DNA from: Allobosea sp. 67-29
Lineage (GTDB): Bacteria; Pseudomonadota; Alphaproteobacteria; Rhizobiales; Beijerinckiaceae
DNA length: 64,000 nucleotides
NCBI RefSeq assembly: GCF_001898115.1
Contig: NZ_MKSQ01000005.1
Coordinates: forward strand, 246,129-310,128
Direction: 5' to 3'
Positions within the stretch are counted from its first letter, which is position 1; each line of letters starts with the position of its first letter. The notes beneath the pieces were generated by a model. The model saw only the letters and a program-made list of their open reading frames with translations. It had not been told where the DNA came from and ran no database searches. Positions 55,273 through 64,000 of this stretch are shown piece by piece. Made by a program: the position numbers and the translations under genes.

Positions 55273-56597
55273 TGCGGCTCACGCAGGAGATCATCGCGGC
55301 CAAGCGCGACGGCGGCGAATTGCCGGACGCCGACATCCGCCAGCTCATCGCCGGGCTGACCGACGGCTCGGTCAGCGAGGGGCAGGCGGCGGCCTTCGCC
55401 ATGGCCGTGTTCTTCAGGGACATGACCGTGAAGGAGCGGGTGGCGCTGACGCTCGCCATGCGCGATTCCGGCACGGTGCTGAACTGGGACGATCTGCCGG
55501 GCCCGGCTCTCGACAAGCATTCGACCGGCGGCGTCGGCGACACGGTGAGCCTGCCGCTCGCGGCCGCCGTCGCGGCCTGTGGCGGCTATGTGCCGATGAT
55601 CTCCGGCCGCGGCCTCGGCCATACCGGCGGCACGCTCGACAAGCTCGACGCCGTGCCCGGCTATGTCACGCAGCCCGACACCACGCTGTTCCGCAAGGTG
55701 GTGCGCGAGGCGGGCTGCGCCATCATCGGCCAGACCGCCGATCTGGCGCCTGCCGACAAGCGCCTCTACGCCATCCGCGACGTCACGGCGACGGTCGAAT
55801 CGCTGCCGCTGATCACCGCCTCGATCCTGTCCAAGAAGCTCGCGGCCGGCCTGCACGGCCTTGCCATGGATGTGAAGTTCGGCTCCGGCGCCTTCCTGCC
55901 CGAGCCGGCGAAGGCGCGCGCGCTGGCGCAGGCGCTCGTCGGCGTCGCCAACGATGCCGGCCTGCCGACCACGGCGCTGCTCACTGCTATGGACGAGCCT
56001 CTGGCGAGCGCCGCCGGCAATGCGCTCGAGGTCGCCTATGCGCTCGATCACCTGACCGGCCGCCGCCGCGAGCCGCGCTTCCATGAGGTCACCGTCGCGC
56101 TCGGCGCCGAGATGCTGCTGCTCGGCGGCCTGGCGGCGGATCTGGAACAGGCCCGCGGCCGGATCGAGCAGGCTTTCGCCTCGGGCGCTGCGGCGGAACG
56201 CTTCGCCCGCATGGTCGTGGCGCTCGGCGGCCCGGCCGACCTGCTCGATGCGCCGGCAAAGCATCTTGCCGCGGCGCCGCTGGTGAAGCCGGTCTTCGCG
56301 GCTGCGGCGGGCGAGGTCTCTGGCATCGACACGCGCGCCCTGGGCCTCGCGGTCGTCGCACTTGGCGGCGGCCGGGTGCGGCCGCAGGACGGCATCGACC
56401 ATGCCGTGGGCCTCACGGAAATGGCCGGCATCGGTGACGCCGTCGGGCCGGACCGGCCGCTCGCCATCGTCCATGCGCGCAGCGAGGACGCTGTCCTTGC
56501 GGCGAGCGAGCGCTTGCGCAAGGCCTATCGGATCGGAGAGGGTGCGGCACGGGGCGAACTGGTCGCCGCGCGGATCACGGAAAGAACACGGGCATGA
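55272..56597 (+). CDS. deoA: Thymidine phosphorylase
   Basis: 441 residues. The N-terminal [24 protein letters not shown], the [17 protein letters not shown] motif (about residue 81) for phosphate binding, the [21 protein letters not shown] motif (partial, about 111), and [21 protein letters not shown] (partial) are hallmark pyrimidine phosphorylase sequences. It converts thymidine and deoxyuridine to base and deoxyribose 1-phosphate. The start overlaps the deoC stop and the stop overlaps the next gene (ATGA). Confidence 0.95.
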   Translation: MRLTQEIIAAKRDGGELPDADIRQLIAGLTDGSVSEGQAAAFAMAVFFRDMTVKERVALTLAMRDSGTVLNWDDLPGPALDKHSTGGVGDTVSLPLAAAVAACGGYVPMISGRGLGHTGGTLDKLDAVPGYVTQPDTTLFRKVVREAGCAIIGQTADLAPADKRLYAIRDVTATVESLPLITASILSKKLAAGLHGLAMDVKFGSGAFLPEPAKARALAQALVGVANDAGLPTTALLTAMDEPLASAAGNALEVAYALDHLTGRRREPRFHEVTVALGAEMLLLGGLAADLEQARGRIEQAFASGAAAERFARMVVALGGPADLLDAPAKHLAAAPLVKPVFAAAAGEVSGIDTRALGLAVVALGGGRVRPQDGIDHAVGLTEMAGIGDAVGPDRPLAIVHARSEDAVLAASERLRKAYRIGEGAARGELVAARITERTRA

Positions 56598-57538
56598 GTC
56601 TGCTTCTGGCCATGACGGGCTGGCATGTCGAGGATTGGCGCGCGCGCTTCCAGGCGCTGCTGCCGGAGATGCCGATCGTGGTGCTGGGCGAGCCCTTCGA
56701 CCGCCGCGCCGTGCATTACGTCGCGAGCTGGAAGCACCCGGCCGGCAGCCTGACCGGTCTGCCCAATCTCGCCGCGATCTTCTCGCTCGGCGCCGGCGTG
56801 GATTTTCTCTTCGCCGACGACAAGCTGCCGGAAGTGCCGATCGCACGCGTGGTCGACCCCGACCTGACGACGCGGATGAGCGAATATGTCGTGCTGCATT
56901 GCCTGATGTATCTGCGCCAGCAGCACCGCTACATGCGCCAGCAGCAGGCGAAGCTCTGGGAGGACGACCGCAACCAGCCGGCGGCGCGCTCCGTGCGCGT
57001 CGGCATCATGGGTCTGGGCGAGCTCGGCCTCGACGCGGCGGCCAAGCTCAAGCTCATCGGTTTCGATGTGGCCGGCTGGAGCCGCTCGCCGAAGAGCGCG
57101 GAGGGCTTGCAGACCTTCTCCGGCGAGGACGGGCTGAAGGCGTTCCTGGCCCGGACCGACATCCTCGTCAGCCTGGTGCCGCTGACGCCGCAGACGCGCG
57201 GCATCCTCAATGCCGAGCTGTTCGCCGGGCTCGCCCGGGACGGCCGGCTCGGCGGGCCGTTCCTGATCAATCCCGGCCGCGGCGGGCTCCAGGTCGCGGA
57301 CGACATCGTCGCCGCGCTCGATGCCGGCACGCTCAAGGGCGCGACGCTCGACGTCTTCGAGACCGAGCCGCTGCCGGTGGAGTCGCCGCTCTGGAGCCAT
57401 CCGGGCGTGACCATCACGCCCCACAACGCCGCGATGTCCGAGCCGGAGGCCATCGCCTCGCTGGTCGCGGCGCAGATCAGGCGTCTGGAGGCGGGCGAGC
57501 CGCTGCTGCACGCGGTCGATCCGGCGCGCGGATACTGA
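56594..57538 (+). CDS. D-2-hydroxyacid dehydrogenase (glyoxylate/hydroxypyruvate reductase A type)
   Basis: 314 residues. The NAD(P) motif is [22 protein letters not shown] (partial, about residue 136). The catalytic Arg lies in [13 protein letters not shown]. The Glu is in DVFETEPLP (about 256) and the His in [10 protein letters not shown] (about 277). The family reduces glyoxylate and hydroxypyruvate. It overlaps deoA by four bases (ATGA), so it is translated as the last gene of the nucleoside operon, an unusual partner whose substrate here is unknown. Confidence 0.9.
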   Translation: MSLLLAMTGWHVEDWRARFQALLPEMPIVVLGEPFDRRAVHYVASWKHPAGSLTGLPNLAAIFSLGAGVDFLFADDKLPEVPIARVVDPDLTTRMSEYVVLHCLMYLRQQHRYMRQQQAKLWEDDRNQPAARSVRVGIMGLGELGLDAAAKLKLIGFDVAGWSRSPKSAEGLQTFSGEDGLKAFLARTDILVSLVPLTPQTRGILNAELFAGLARDGRLGGPFLINPGRGGLQVADDIVAALDAGTLKGATLDVFETEPLPVESPLWSHPGVTITPHNAAMSEPEAIASLVAAQIRRLEAGEPLLHAVDPARGY

Positions 57539-57602
57539 ACGCGGCACGGCTTCACCGAACCGTCGTCCGGCTGTTGTCGGCCTGCCATCCGGGCGCGCGA
57601 AG

Positions 57603-57624
57603 CGGGCTGACCTCGTTCAGCCCG
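57603..57624 (+). repeat. 8-bp hairpin before phytase-like gene
   Basis: CGGGCTGA-CCTCGT-TCAGCCCG, a perfect eight-base stem ending nine bases before the ATG at 57634. It could end the nucleoside operon weakly or shape the leader of the next gene. No T-run follows. Confidence 0.45.
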
Positions 57625-57633
57625 GAGTATCCC

Positions 57634-58992
57634 ATGCGCGCCTCGCTCGCCGTCGCCCTGCTTCTGTCGTCGACCATGCTCGCCGGGGCCGAGACCCCGC
57701 AGAAGGAGTTTCCCGCCAAGTTCCTCGGCCAGGCGCTGCTGCCGGCGGCGACGATCATCCCGGCCCCGGCCGATGCTCCCGCCGACCTCAGGGTCTCCGG
57801 CAAATTCGTCACGCCGGGCAAGCGCGTCGAGGCGGTCGGCTCGGTGACGGGCACTTCGGGCGGCCGACCGACGGGCCTGTCGACGCCCTTCGCCGGCCAG
57901 CCGGTGCAGGGCTTCTCAGGCATCCGCTCGCTGGGCAATGGCGAGTTCCTCGTGCTGACCGACAACGGCTTCGGCGCCAAGGCGAACTCGCCGGATGCGA
58001 TGCTGTTCTTCCACCGCCTCAGGGCCGATTTCGAGAAGGGCGTGATCGAGCGTCTCTCGACCACCTTCCTGCGCGACCCCGACAAGAAGATTCCCTTCCG
58101 CATCGTCCATGAGGGCACACAGCAACGCTATCTGACGGGCGCGGATTTCGACCCCGAGTCGATCCAACCGATCGGCGGCAAGTACTGGATCGGCGAGGAG
58201 TTCGGCCCCTACCTCATCCGGGTCGACGCCGACGGCAAGGTCGAAGCGGTGTTCGAGACGCAGGTCGACGGCAAGCCGGCCCGCTCGCCCGACCACTATG
58301 CGGTGACGACGCCTGGCGCGCCCGAACAATCCGTCGTCTTCAACATCCGCCGCTCCAACGGCTTCGAGGGCATGGCCCAGTCGCCGGATGGCCGCTTCCT
58401 TTACCCGCTGCTCGAAGGACCATTCTGGAACGCCGAGGCCAGGACCTATGAGGAGCGGGATGGCAAGGCCGTGTTGCGCATCCTCGAATTCGACGTCGCC
58501 AATGAAAAATGGACCGGCCGGTCCTGGTTCTTCCCGCTCGAGCAGAAGGGCAACGCCATCGGCGACTTCAACATGATCGATGCCACGACGGCGCTGGTCA
58601 TCGAGCGGGACAATGGCGAGGGGACCGCCGACAGGGCCTGCCCGGCCGGCCAGAAGGGCCCGGACTGCTTCCACGATCTCGCCCGGTTCAAGCGCATCGT
58701 GAAGATCGAGATGACCGACGCCAATGTCGGCAAGCCGGTGCGCAGGATCGGCTATGTCGACCTGATGAAGATCGCCGATCCCGACGGCAAGGCGAAGCAG
58801 GGCAGCAAGGACGGCGTCTTCACCTTCCCCTTCTTCACCATCGAGAATGTCGATGTGGTCGACCGGGCGAACGGCGTGATCGTCGTCGGCAACGACAACA
58901 ACCTCCCCTTTTCCTCCTCGCGCGATCCGAAGAAGGCCGATGACGACGAACTCGTCCTGCTGTCCGTAAAGGAACTGCTCGACGCGAAGTGA
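57634..58992 (+). CDS. Exported phytase-like esterase-domain protein
   Basis: 452 residues, with signal peptide MRASLAVALLLSSTMLAGA. Markers of the phytase-like beta-propeller (esterase-like activity of phytase family) are QGFSGIRSLGNGEFLVLTDNGFG (partial, about residue 90), TGADFDPESIQPIGGKYWIGEEFGPYLIRVD (partial, about 168), RRSNGFEGMAQSPDG (about 238), and VIERDNGEGT (about 330). These Ca-binding propeller enzymes hydrolyse phosphate or other esters in the periplasm. Substrate is not known. Confidence 0.9.
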   Translation: MRASLAVALLLSSTMLAGAETPQKEFPAKFLGQALLPAATIIPAPADAPADLRVSGKFVTPGKRVEAVGSVTGTSGGRPTGLSTPFAGQPVQGFSGIRSLGNGEFLVLTDNGFGAKANSPDAMLFFHRLRADFEKGVIERLSTTFLRDPDKKIPFRIVHEGTQQRYLTGADFDPESIQPIGGKYWIGEEFGPYLIRVDADGKVEAVFETQVDGKPARSPDHYAVTTPGAPEQSVVFNIRRSNGFEGMAQSPDGRFLYPLLEGPFWNAEARTYEERDGKAVLRILEFDVANEKWTGRSWFFPLEQKGNAIGDFNMIDATTALVIERDNGEGTADRACPAGQKGPDCFHDLARFKRIVKIEMTDANVGKPVRRIGYVDLMKIADPDGKAKQGSKDGVFTFPFFTIENVDVVDRANGVIVVGNDNNLPFSSSRDPKKADDDELVLLSVKELLDAK

Positions 58993-59068
58993 GTGCGCTC
59001 CTTTCTGGAGGACGGGCTTGGAACCGGCGGCCGGCTCTGCCTGGCCGTCAGGTGTTGCCGGTCTGTTC

Positions 59069-59097
59069 TTGAAGGGGTGCCGCGTCGGGCGTATAAT
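59069..59097 (+). promoter_or_regulatory. Sigma-70 promoter for SPW gene
   Basis: TTGAAG (59069-59074), a 17-bp spacer and a perfect TATAAT (59092-59097). Transcription should start near 59104, giving a 60-base leader that holds the hairpin GCGCCTCG-TGCG-CGAGGCGC (59110-59129). Confidence 0.7.
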
Positions 59098-59163
59098 GAT
59101 GGTGACCAAGCGCCTCGTGCGCGAGGCGCAGTGGTTGGATGATCGTCACCGATGGAGGTGATC

Positions 59164-59526
59164 ATGATGACCGCGAAGATGAAGGCCGGACGGACGCAGG
59201 ACTGGCTTAACCTGATCCTCGTCGCGCTGCTGTTCTTCTCGCCCTGGTTCATGGGCTATGCCGACGATGTCATGCCGACGCGCAACGCCTGGATTGTCGG
59301 CGTGGTGCTCGCCTTGATCGCGGTCGCCGCGATCTCGGCCTTCGCCGAATGGGAAGAGTGGCTGACCCTGGCGCTCGGGCTATGGCTGGTGGCCTCGCCC
59401 TGGATGCTCGGCTTCACGACCCATCTCCCCGCCTTCTGGAGCCATGTCGCCGTCGGTCTGCTGACCGCGGGGATTTCGGCCTGGGCGGTGTGGGACTACC
59501 GGCACGAGCCGCACGCGACGGCCTGA
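59164..59526 (+). CDS. SPW-repeat membrane protein
   Basis: 120 residues, four membrane spans arranged as two repeats. Each repeat has the SPW motif: LLFFSPWFMGY (about residue 24) and WLVASPWMLGF (about 79). The function is unknown. A clear promoter lies upstream. GGAGG five bases before the ATG at 59164 fixes the start, with an adjacent ATG at 59167 and an earlier one at 59152 also in frame. It converges with the sugar ABC operon. Confidence 0.9.
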   Translation: MMTAKMKAGRTQDWLNLILVALLFFSPWFMGYADDVMPTRNAWIVGVVLALIAVAAISAFAEWEEWLTLALGLWLVASPWMLGFTTHLPAFWSHVAVGLLTAGISAWAVWDYRHEPHATA

Positions 59527-59558
59527 GAGCGTCGCTCTCGTTGCGGCTCCGGCGCGGC

Positions 59559-60377
59559 CTAGTTGCGGAGCGCGCCGGGGCCGGCGACCGCCGCCGGCGG
59601 GCATTTGCCCGAAATGATCATGCCCAGGACCTCGTCCTGGGTGACGTCCGCCGTGCGGGCCGTGCCGACGACCCTGCCGTTCTTCATCACGGTGACGCGG
59701 TCGGCGAGGTCGAAGACATCGTGCAGGTCGTGGCTGATCAGGAAGATGCCGATGCCCTGCTTCTTGAGCTGCAGGATCAGTTCCGCCACCTGCTTCGTCT
59801 CGGCCGGGCCGAGCGCCGCGGTGGGCTCGTCCATGATCAGCACGCGCGCGTTGAAATAGATCGCCCGGGCGATGGCGACCGACTGGCGCTGCCCGCCGGA
59901 GAGCGCCTTCACCGGCTCCTTGAAGCGGCGGAAATGCGGGTTGAGGCGGCCCATCACCTTGCGGGTCTCCGACTCCATCGTCGCGTCGTCCAGCGTGCCC
60001 CAGCCCGTGAGGAGTTCGCGTCCGAGGAAGATGTTGGCGGCGGCATCGACATTGTCGGCGAGCGCCAGCGTCTGGTAGATCGTCTCGATGCCGTGGCGCT
60101 TGGCGTCGCGCGGGCTTGCGATCGCGACCTCCCGGCCATCGACCCGGATCATGCCCGCATCGGCCTTGTAGGCACCCGACAGGATCTTGATCAGCGTCGA
60201 CTTGCCGGCCCCGTTATGCCCGAGCAGGCCGACGACCTCGCCCGGCATCAGGTCGAGGCTCGCGCCGTCGACCGCCTTGATGCCGCCAAAGGCGATCGAG
60301 ATGTCGCGCATCTCGATCAGCGGCGCGCCCCGGTCGGCAAGGGGTTCGGCGAGACCAGCCGGTTCCGCGATGCTCAT
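59559..60377 (-). CDS. Sugar ABC transporter ATP-binding protein (single NBD, FrcA-like)
   Basis: 272 residues with one nucleotide-binding domain. Walker A is [18 protein letters not shown] (about residue 50), the signature [18 protein letters not shown] (about 155), Walker [16 protein letters not shown] and the H-loop [11 protein letters not shown]. The single-domain form differs from the dual-domain XylG/RbsA proteins and resembles FrcA of rhizobial fructose importers. It is last in the minus-strand xylF-permease-ATPase operon. Confidence 0.93.
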   Translation of the reverse strand: MSIAEPAGLAEPLADRGAPLIEMRDISIAFGGIKAVDGASLDLMPGEVVGLLGHNGAGKSTLIKILSGAYKADAGMIRVDGREVAIASPRDAKRHGIETIYQTLALADNVDAAANIFLGRELLTGWGTLDDATMESETRKVMGRLNPHFRRFKEPVKALSGGQRQSVAIARAIYFNARVLIMDEPTAALGPAETKQVAELILQLKKQGIGIFLISHDLHDVFDLADRVTVMKNGRVVGTARTADVTQDEVLGMIISGKCPPAAVAGPGALRN

Positions 60378-60392
60378 CGCTCTCTCCAAGAT

Positions 60393-60434
60393 ATCGGCCC
60401 GAAAAGTGGAACCCACTTTTCGGAGAATGCCGAT
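60393..60434. repeat. Palindromic intergenic repeat element
   Basis: Core CCGAAAAGTGG (60399-60409) and its exact complement (60413-60423) around a three-base loop AAC. It is extended outward by ATCGGC (60393-60398) and GCCGAT (60429-60434). It lies between the permease and ATPase genes of the sugar transporter. Similar AAAAGTGG palindromes are dispersed in Hyphomicrobiales genomes. Confidence 0.75.
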
Positions 60435-60469
60435 GACCGATAAGGGGCCAGATCGCCGGACATGGCGGC

Positions 60470-61774
60470 CTAGCCCAGCCGCTTGCGGTAGAGGCCGTCG
60501 AGCCAGACCGCGATGACGAGCACGATGCCGACGACGATGTTCTGCAGCGGCGCATCGACGCCGATCAGCACCATGCCCGATTGCAGCGACTGCATCACCA
60601 GCGCCCCGAGCATCGCGCCGACGATGGTGCCGACGCCGCCCGCCAGCGAGGTGCCGCCGATCACCGCCGCGGCGATGACATAGAGCTCGTCGAGCGTGCC
60701 GGCGGCATTCGTCGCAGCGTTGAGCCGCGCGGTCGAAATGCAGGCGGAGATGCCGGCCAGCGCCCCCATCAGCCCGAAGACCAGCATCAGCACCTTTCGG
60801 GTATTCACGCCCGAGAGCTGCGCTGCTTCGGGATTGCCGCCGATGGCGAAGACATAGCGGCCGAAGCGCAGGCGGTTGGCGAGGAAGGTCATGGCGATGC
60901 CGACCGCCAGCGCCACCAGCACCGGCACCGCAAGGCCGTGGCCGATGGTCAGCCCGCCTTCCGGCCAGGTGCCGCCCTTCGCCTCGACCAGGCGCCGGGC
61001 GATGCCGGCCGGCAATGCGTAGGAATTCGCCATCGTCACCGTCGCGATGACCGCTCCGCAACCGATCGCGGCGATCAGGATCTCGGCCCAGAGCGGGCGC
61101 AGCGCGAAGCCGAAGCGCTTGCGCCGTCTGCGGATCAGCGCGGCGGCGGCGCAGATCGCCAGGCAGGCCGCGATGCCGATGGCCCAGGAGGCGGTCGTGC
61201 CGATCGCGCCCTCGACGCCGCCGCCGAGCGGGCGGAAGCGCGAATCCATCGGCGCGATCGTCTGGCCCTGCGTCACCCACCAGGCGGCGCCGCGCCAGAT
61301 CAGGAGCCCGCCCAGCGTGACGATGAAGGAGGGGATGGCGAGATAGGCGATCAGCGCGCCCTGCAGCAGGCCGACGAGCCCGCCGAGGCAGACCGCGACC
61401 AGCAGGCTGACGATCCAGGTCGCCGGATGCTCGAAGCCCCAGATGCCCGGCAGCAGCCGGACCTGCACGAGCCCGACCACCATGCCGACGAAGCCGAGCA
61501 TGGAACCGACCGAAAGGTCGATGTTGCGTGTCACGATGACGAGCACCATGCCGCAGGCCATCACGGCGATGGAGGCGGTCTGGACCAGGAGGTTCCAGAG
61601 ATTGCGCGAGGACAGGAAGGCGCCGTCCGAGAGCCAGTCGAAGCCGAGCCAGATCACGGCGAGCGCCGCGACCATGCCGATCATGCGCGGATCGAACTCG
61701 ATCTCGCGCAGACGGTCGGCGAGGCTGCGGCGCTCCAGCGCCGGGCTTGCCGGCGCAGGGACCGTTTCAGTCAC
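60470..61774 (-). CDS. Sugar ABC transporter permease (XylH-like)
   Basis: 434 residues with about ten spans. The N-terminal [19 protein letters not shown] and the [38 protein letters not shown] region (partial) are typical. The coupling loop [26 protein letters not shown] (about residue 295) and the end [20 protein letters not shown] fit the XylH/FrcC group. The chosen GTG at 61774 overlaps the xylF end by eight bases. It is the membrane part of the xylose/fructose-type importer. Confidence 0.93.
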   Translation of the reverse strand: MTETVPAPASPALERRSLADRLREIEFDPRMIGMVAALAVIWLGFDWLSDGAFLSSRNLWNLLVQTASIAVMACGMVLVIVTRNIDLSVGSMLGFVGMVVGLVQVRLLPGIWGFEHPATWIVSLLVAVCLGGLVGLLQGALIAYLAIPSFIVTLGGLLIWRGAAWWVTQGQTIAPMDSRFRPLGGGVEGAIGTTASWAIGIAACLAICAAAALIRRRRKRFGFALRPLWAEILIAAIGCGAVIATVTMANSYALPAGIARRLVEAKGGTWPEGGLTIGHGLAVPVLVALAVGIAMTFLANRLRFGRYVFAIGGNPEAAQLSGVNTRKVLMLVFGLMGALAGISACISTARLNAATNAAGTLDELYVIAAAVIGGTSLAGGVGTIVGAMLGALVMQSLQSGMVLIGVDAPLQNIVVGIVLVIAVWLDGLYRKRLG

Positions 61775-62813
61775 AGGCCTTGACCTTGCCCGGCGCGACG
61801 CCCTGGCAGACCGCCGATTTCGGTGCCCAGCCGGCATCGATCACGACGTTGAGGTTCTCCTTCGTCACCGGCACCGGCGTCAGGAACAAGGCCGTCATCT
61901 TCTGCTTGGACGGCCCCTTGTCCCAGGCCACCGACTTCGGGATCTCGTTGAGCTTGGCGCCGCCGGCAAGCTTGAGCGCGATCTCCGCGGCGTTGCGCCC
62001 GAGCTCGCGCGCATCCTTCCAGATCGTCACGGTCTGGGTGCCGAGCGCGATGCGGTTCAGCGCCGCCCGATCGGCATCCTGGCCGGAGACCGGCACCGAG
62101 CCGGCCAGGCCCTGCGCATCGAGCGCCGCGATGGCGCCGCCGGCCGTTCCGTCATTGGCGGCGATCACCGCGTCGACCTTGTTCTGGTTGCGCGTCAGGA
62201 TCTGCTCCATGTTGCGCTGGGCGTTGGCCGGCAGCCAGCCATCGGTGAAGGCTTCGCCGACATTCTTGATCTTGCCGCCGTCGATGGCCGGCTTCAGCAC
62301 CTCGATCGAACCGTGGTAGAGGAAATTGGCGTTGGGATCCTGGCTCGAGCCCTTGATGAAGACATAGTTGCCCTGGGGCTTCACCTTCTCGATGGCCCGC
62401 GCCATCATCCGGCCGACCTCGACATTGTCGAAGGTCAGATAGAACACCTTCGGGTTCTCGATGAGCCGGTCGTAGCCCACGACCGCGATCCCCTCGTTCA
62501 CCGCCTTCTCGACGGCGGGGCGGATCGCCTGGGCGTCCTGCGCCAGGATGATCAGCGCCTTGGCGCCGCGCGCGATCAGGCTCTCGACATCGGTGAGCTG
62601 CTTGGCGGGCGAGGATTGCGCATCGGCCGACAGATAGGTGCCGCCGGCCTTCTCGATCGCGGCCTTGATCGCAGCCTCGTCCGTCTTCCAGCGCTCCTCC
62701 TGGAAGTTCGACCAGCTGACCCCGACGACCGGGCCCTTCGACTGGGCGAAGGCGCTGGCGTGAAGGGAAAGGGCGGCGATGGCGATGCCCGCCGCAACGA
62801 CGAAACGCTTCAT
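61767..62813 (-). CDS. xylF: D-xylose-type sugar-binding periplasmic protein (XylF-like)
   Basis: 348 residues, with signal peptide [23 protein letters not shown]. The pentose-binding fold markers are [55 protein letters not shown] (partial), [20 protein letters not shown] (about residue 110), [12 protein letters not shown] and [13 protein letters not shown] (about 245). It binds D-xylose or a related sugar. GGAGGT precedes the ATG. No xylose catabolic gene lies in the window, so the substrate is inferred from family only. Confidence 0.9.
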   Translation of the reverse strand: MKRFVVAAGIAIAALSLHASAFAQSKGPVVGVSWSNFQEERWKTDEAAIKAAIEKAGGTYLSADAQSSPAKQLTDVESLIARGAKALIILAQDAQAIRPAVEKAVNEGIAVVGYDRLIENPKVFYLTFDNVEVGRMMARAIEKVKPQGNYVFIKGSSQDPNANFLYHGSIEVLKPAIDGGKIKNVGEAFTDGWLPANAQRNMEQILTRNQNKVDAVIAANDGTAGGAIAALDAQGLAGSVPVSGQDADRAALNRIALGTQTVTIWKDARELGRNAAEIALKLAGGAKLNEIPKSVAWDKGPSKQKMTALFLTPVPVTKENLNVVIDAGWAPKSAVCQGVAPGKVKACD

Positions 62814-62954
62814 CTCGATGACCTCCTGAGCTTCCTCTGCCGCAGACTCTCAGGCTTCTCCGAGCCCCAAAGGCGTCCGGCTTCCGAAGCTCAGCCCAGC
62901 CTTCACAGGCTGTCAAGCAGACGAAGGGAGGGCTCTCGCAGCGTCAGGCCGAGC

Positions 62955-63668
62955 TCAGACCACGCGCTTGTCCGGCGAATCGCAGAGGTCGTTCTGGATG
63001 CAGCGCCCGCATTCGGGCCGGAGCGCCTTGCAGGTGTAGCGCCCGTGCAGGATCAGCCAGTGATGGGCATGGCGGCCGAATTCCGGGGGGATCGCCTTCT
63101 CGAGGCCGAGCTCGACCTGCAGCACGTTCTTGCCGGGCGCTATCCGCAGCCGGTTCGCGACCCGGAAGACATGGGTGTCGACGGCGTGGGTGATCTGGCC
63201 GAAGGCGATGTTGAGCACGACATTCGCCGTCTTGCGGCCGACGCCCGGCAGGCTCTCCAGCGCCTCGCGCGTCGTCGGCACCTGCCCGCCGAATTCGGCG
63301 ATCAGCTTCTCGCTGAGCGCGATCACGTTCTTCGCCTTGTTGCGATAGAGCCCGATCGTCTTGATGGCGTCGCGGACCTTGTCCTCGCCGAGCGCCAGCA
63401 TCTTCTGCGGCGTGTCGGCGATGGCGAAGAGCGGGCGCGTCGCCTTGTTGACGCCGGCATCGGTCGCCTGCGCCGAAAGCACCACGGCGACCAGCAGCGT
63501 GAACGCGTTGACCGATTCCAGCTCGCCCTTGGGCTCCGGGTTCGCGGCCCGGAAACGCTCGAAGATCTCGCGGATCTCGGCCGGCTTGCGGGCGCGCGGC
63601 CGAGGTCCCGCCAATGTGATGCGCTTGGCTGCGGCGACCTTGCGCGGGGCACTGTTCTGCTGGTCCAT
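62955..63668 (-). CDS. nth: Endonuclease III
   Basis: 237 residues from the ATG at 63668. The helix-hairpin-helix LPGVGRKTANVVLNIAFG (about residue 140, catalytic Lys) and VDTHVFRVANRLR (about 163, catalytic Asp) are visible, as is the C-terminal [4Fe-4S] loop with Cys spacing 6, 2, 5 (CKALRPECGRCIQNDLC). It removes oxidised pyrimidines. A short basic N-terminal extension is common in alphaproteobacteria. A TTG at 63689 would lengthen it by seven residues but would overlap the divergent gene start. Confidence 0.95.
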   Translation of the reverse strand: MDQQNSAPRKVAAAKRITLAGPRPRARKPAEIREIFERFRAANPEPKGELESVNAFTLLVAVVLSAQATDAGVNKATRPLFAIADTPQKMLALGEDKVRDAIKTIGLYRNKAKNVIALSEKLIAEFGGQVPTTREALESLPGVGRKTANVVLNIAFGQITHAVDTHVFRVANRLRIAPGKNVLQVELGLEKAIPPEFGRHAHHWLILHGRYTCKALRPECGRCIQNDLCDSPDKRVV

Positions 63669-63674
63669 CACGGC

Positions 63675-63682
63675 GTTATAAT
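63675..63682. promoter_or_regulatory. Shared divergent -10 element (TTATAA core)
   Basis: The 20-bp spacer between nth and the DUF2244 gene contains GTTATAAT. TATAAT (63677-63682) on the plus strand and TATAAC (63680-63675) on the minus strand overlap. Each lies six bases before its ATG, so either transcript could start at, or next to, the start codon. Confidence 0.5.
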
Positions 63683-63688
63683 CTGCCA

Positions 63689-64000
63689 ATGGACCTCGAC
63701 AAGAGCCCCGCCGACGACAGGAGCGACGCCGCCAGGCGCCCGGTCTTCGACGCGACCATCACGCCGCATCGCTCGCTCGGCCAGCAGGGCTTCCGCATCG
63801 TGATGACGCTGGTCTGCCTGGCGAGCGTGGTGTCCTCGATCCCCTTCGTGGTGCTTGGCGCCTGGCCGGTGGCCGGCTTCTTCGGCATCGACGTGCTGGC
63901 GCTGTTCATCGCCTTCCACGTCAATTTTCGCCATGCCCGCGCCTTCGAGCGCATCGTGGTGACGCCGTTGGAGATCCTGCTGCGCAAGGTCTCGCATCAC
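63689..64000 (+). CDS. DUF2244 membrane protein (partial, runs off right edge)
   Basis: The first 104 codons are visible. After DATITPHRSLGQQGFRI (about residues 21-37), two closely spaced hydrophobic spans (TLVCLASVVSSIPFVVLGAWPV and FFGIDVLALFIAFHVNFRHA, partial) occur. VVTPLEILL follows, the start of the C-terminal domain of DUF2244. This is an inner-membrane protein of unknown function. It lies head to head with nth at 20 bp. No ribosome binding site is visible, consistent with a leaderless mRNA. Confidence 0.88.
   Translation, partial: MDLDKSPADDRSDAARRPVFDATITPHRSLGQQGFRIVMTLVCLASVVSSIPFVVLGAWPVAGFFGIDVLALFIAFHVNFRHARAFERIVVTPLEILLRKVSHH

Noticed and set aside
59020..59044. EcfG promoter before the SPW gene
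   Set aside because: GGAAC occurs at 59020-59024 but no CGTT-like element lies 16-17 bases downstream. A sigma-70 promoter fits better.

Overview
The window is about 64 kb of GC-rich (roughly 67-70% G+C by eye), densely coded chromosomal DNA. It comes from an alphaproteobacterium, most likely the order Hyphomicrobiales (Rhizobiales). The evidence is the rpmH-rnpA-yidC-engB-argB block, ffs-dnaX-ybaB-recR, lpoA-like/rsmI/yraN/gshB, a DnaX without the zinc cysteines, and a CCGAAAAGTGG-type palindromic repeat. A Bosea-like genus would fit, but that is inference. I see no phage genes, insertion sequences, tRNAs, rRNAs or CRISPR arrays, and no gene-free stretch above 300 bases.

Layout. 1-936: start of a secreted Pro/Ala/Gln-rich protein that runs off the left edge. 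1048-11361: a divergent catabolic locus. A creatininase-family amidohydrolase, a Dpp/Opp-type ABC transporter with fused ATPases and a CE4 deacetylase-like protein lie on the minus strand. A MarR regulator, the solute-binding protein, an isoaspartyl peptidase, a ketopantoate reductase-like protein and an SDR lie on the plus strand. 11366-15481: a VOC protein, AMP nucleosidase, O-succinylhomoserine sulfhydrylase and a HAD pyrimidine nucleotidase. 15659-24238: housekeeping core (argB, DUF423, engB, a Vat/CatB-like acetyltransferase, yidC, rnpA, rpmH, SRP RNA, dnaX, ybaB, recR). 24242-30354: outer-membrane barrel, YihY/BrkB membrane protein, FAD oxidoreductase, ring-cleavage-type VOC protein, GNAT, cysK and an Rrf2 regulator. 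30640-36902: accessory genes, including a gamma-type dUTPase, a PPOX/DUF1348/AhpD-like set with a divergent LysR, DUF6314, a GlcG-like protein, and an alpha/beta hydrolase with a divergent CGNR regulator.

36988-48440: coaBC, an Lrp-type regulator divergent from an NMT1/SsuABC-type transporter, a DsbD-type reductase, an LpoA-like lipoprotein, rsmI, yraN, gshB and moeB. 48594-57538: a nucleoside uptake and breakdown operon in which a BMP-type ABC transporter is followed by cdd, purine nucleoside phosphorylase, deoC, deoA and a GhrA-type reductase. 57634-64000: phytase-like esterase, SPW membrane protein, a xylose/fructose-type sugar ABC transporter, nth, and a DUF2244 gene cut by the right edge.

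Most of the window is transport and catabolism laid around a conserved housekeeping core. The most unusual sequence-level signals are listed here. (i) nth and the DUF2244 gene sit back to back 20 bp apart over a shared TTATAA, so both may be leaderless. (ii) Three long perfect or near-perfect inverted repeats lie at 47544-47640, 48467-48503 and 60393-60434. (iii) A spaced 10-bp inverted repeat lies before the LysR gene. (iv) The 5' half of the SRP RNA gene holds a 10-bp perfect hairpin that competes with the extended fold. (v) A gamma-type, lower-GC dUTPase lies within accessory genes.
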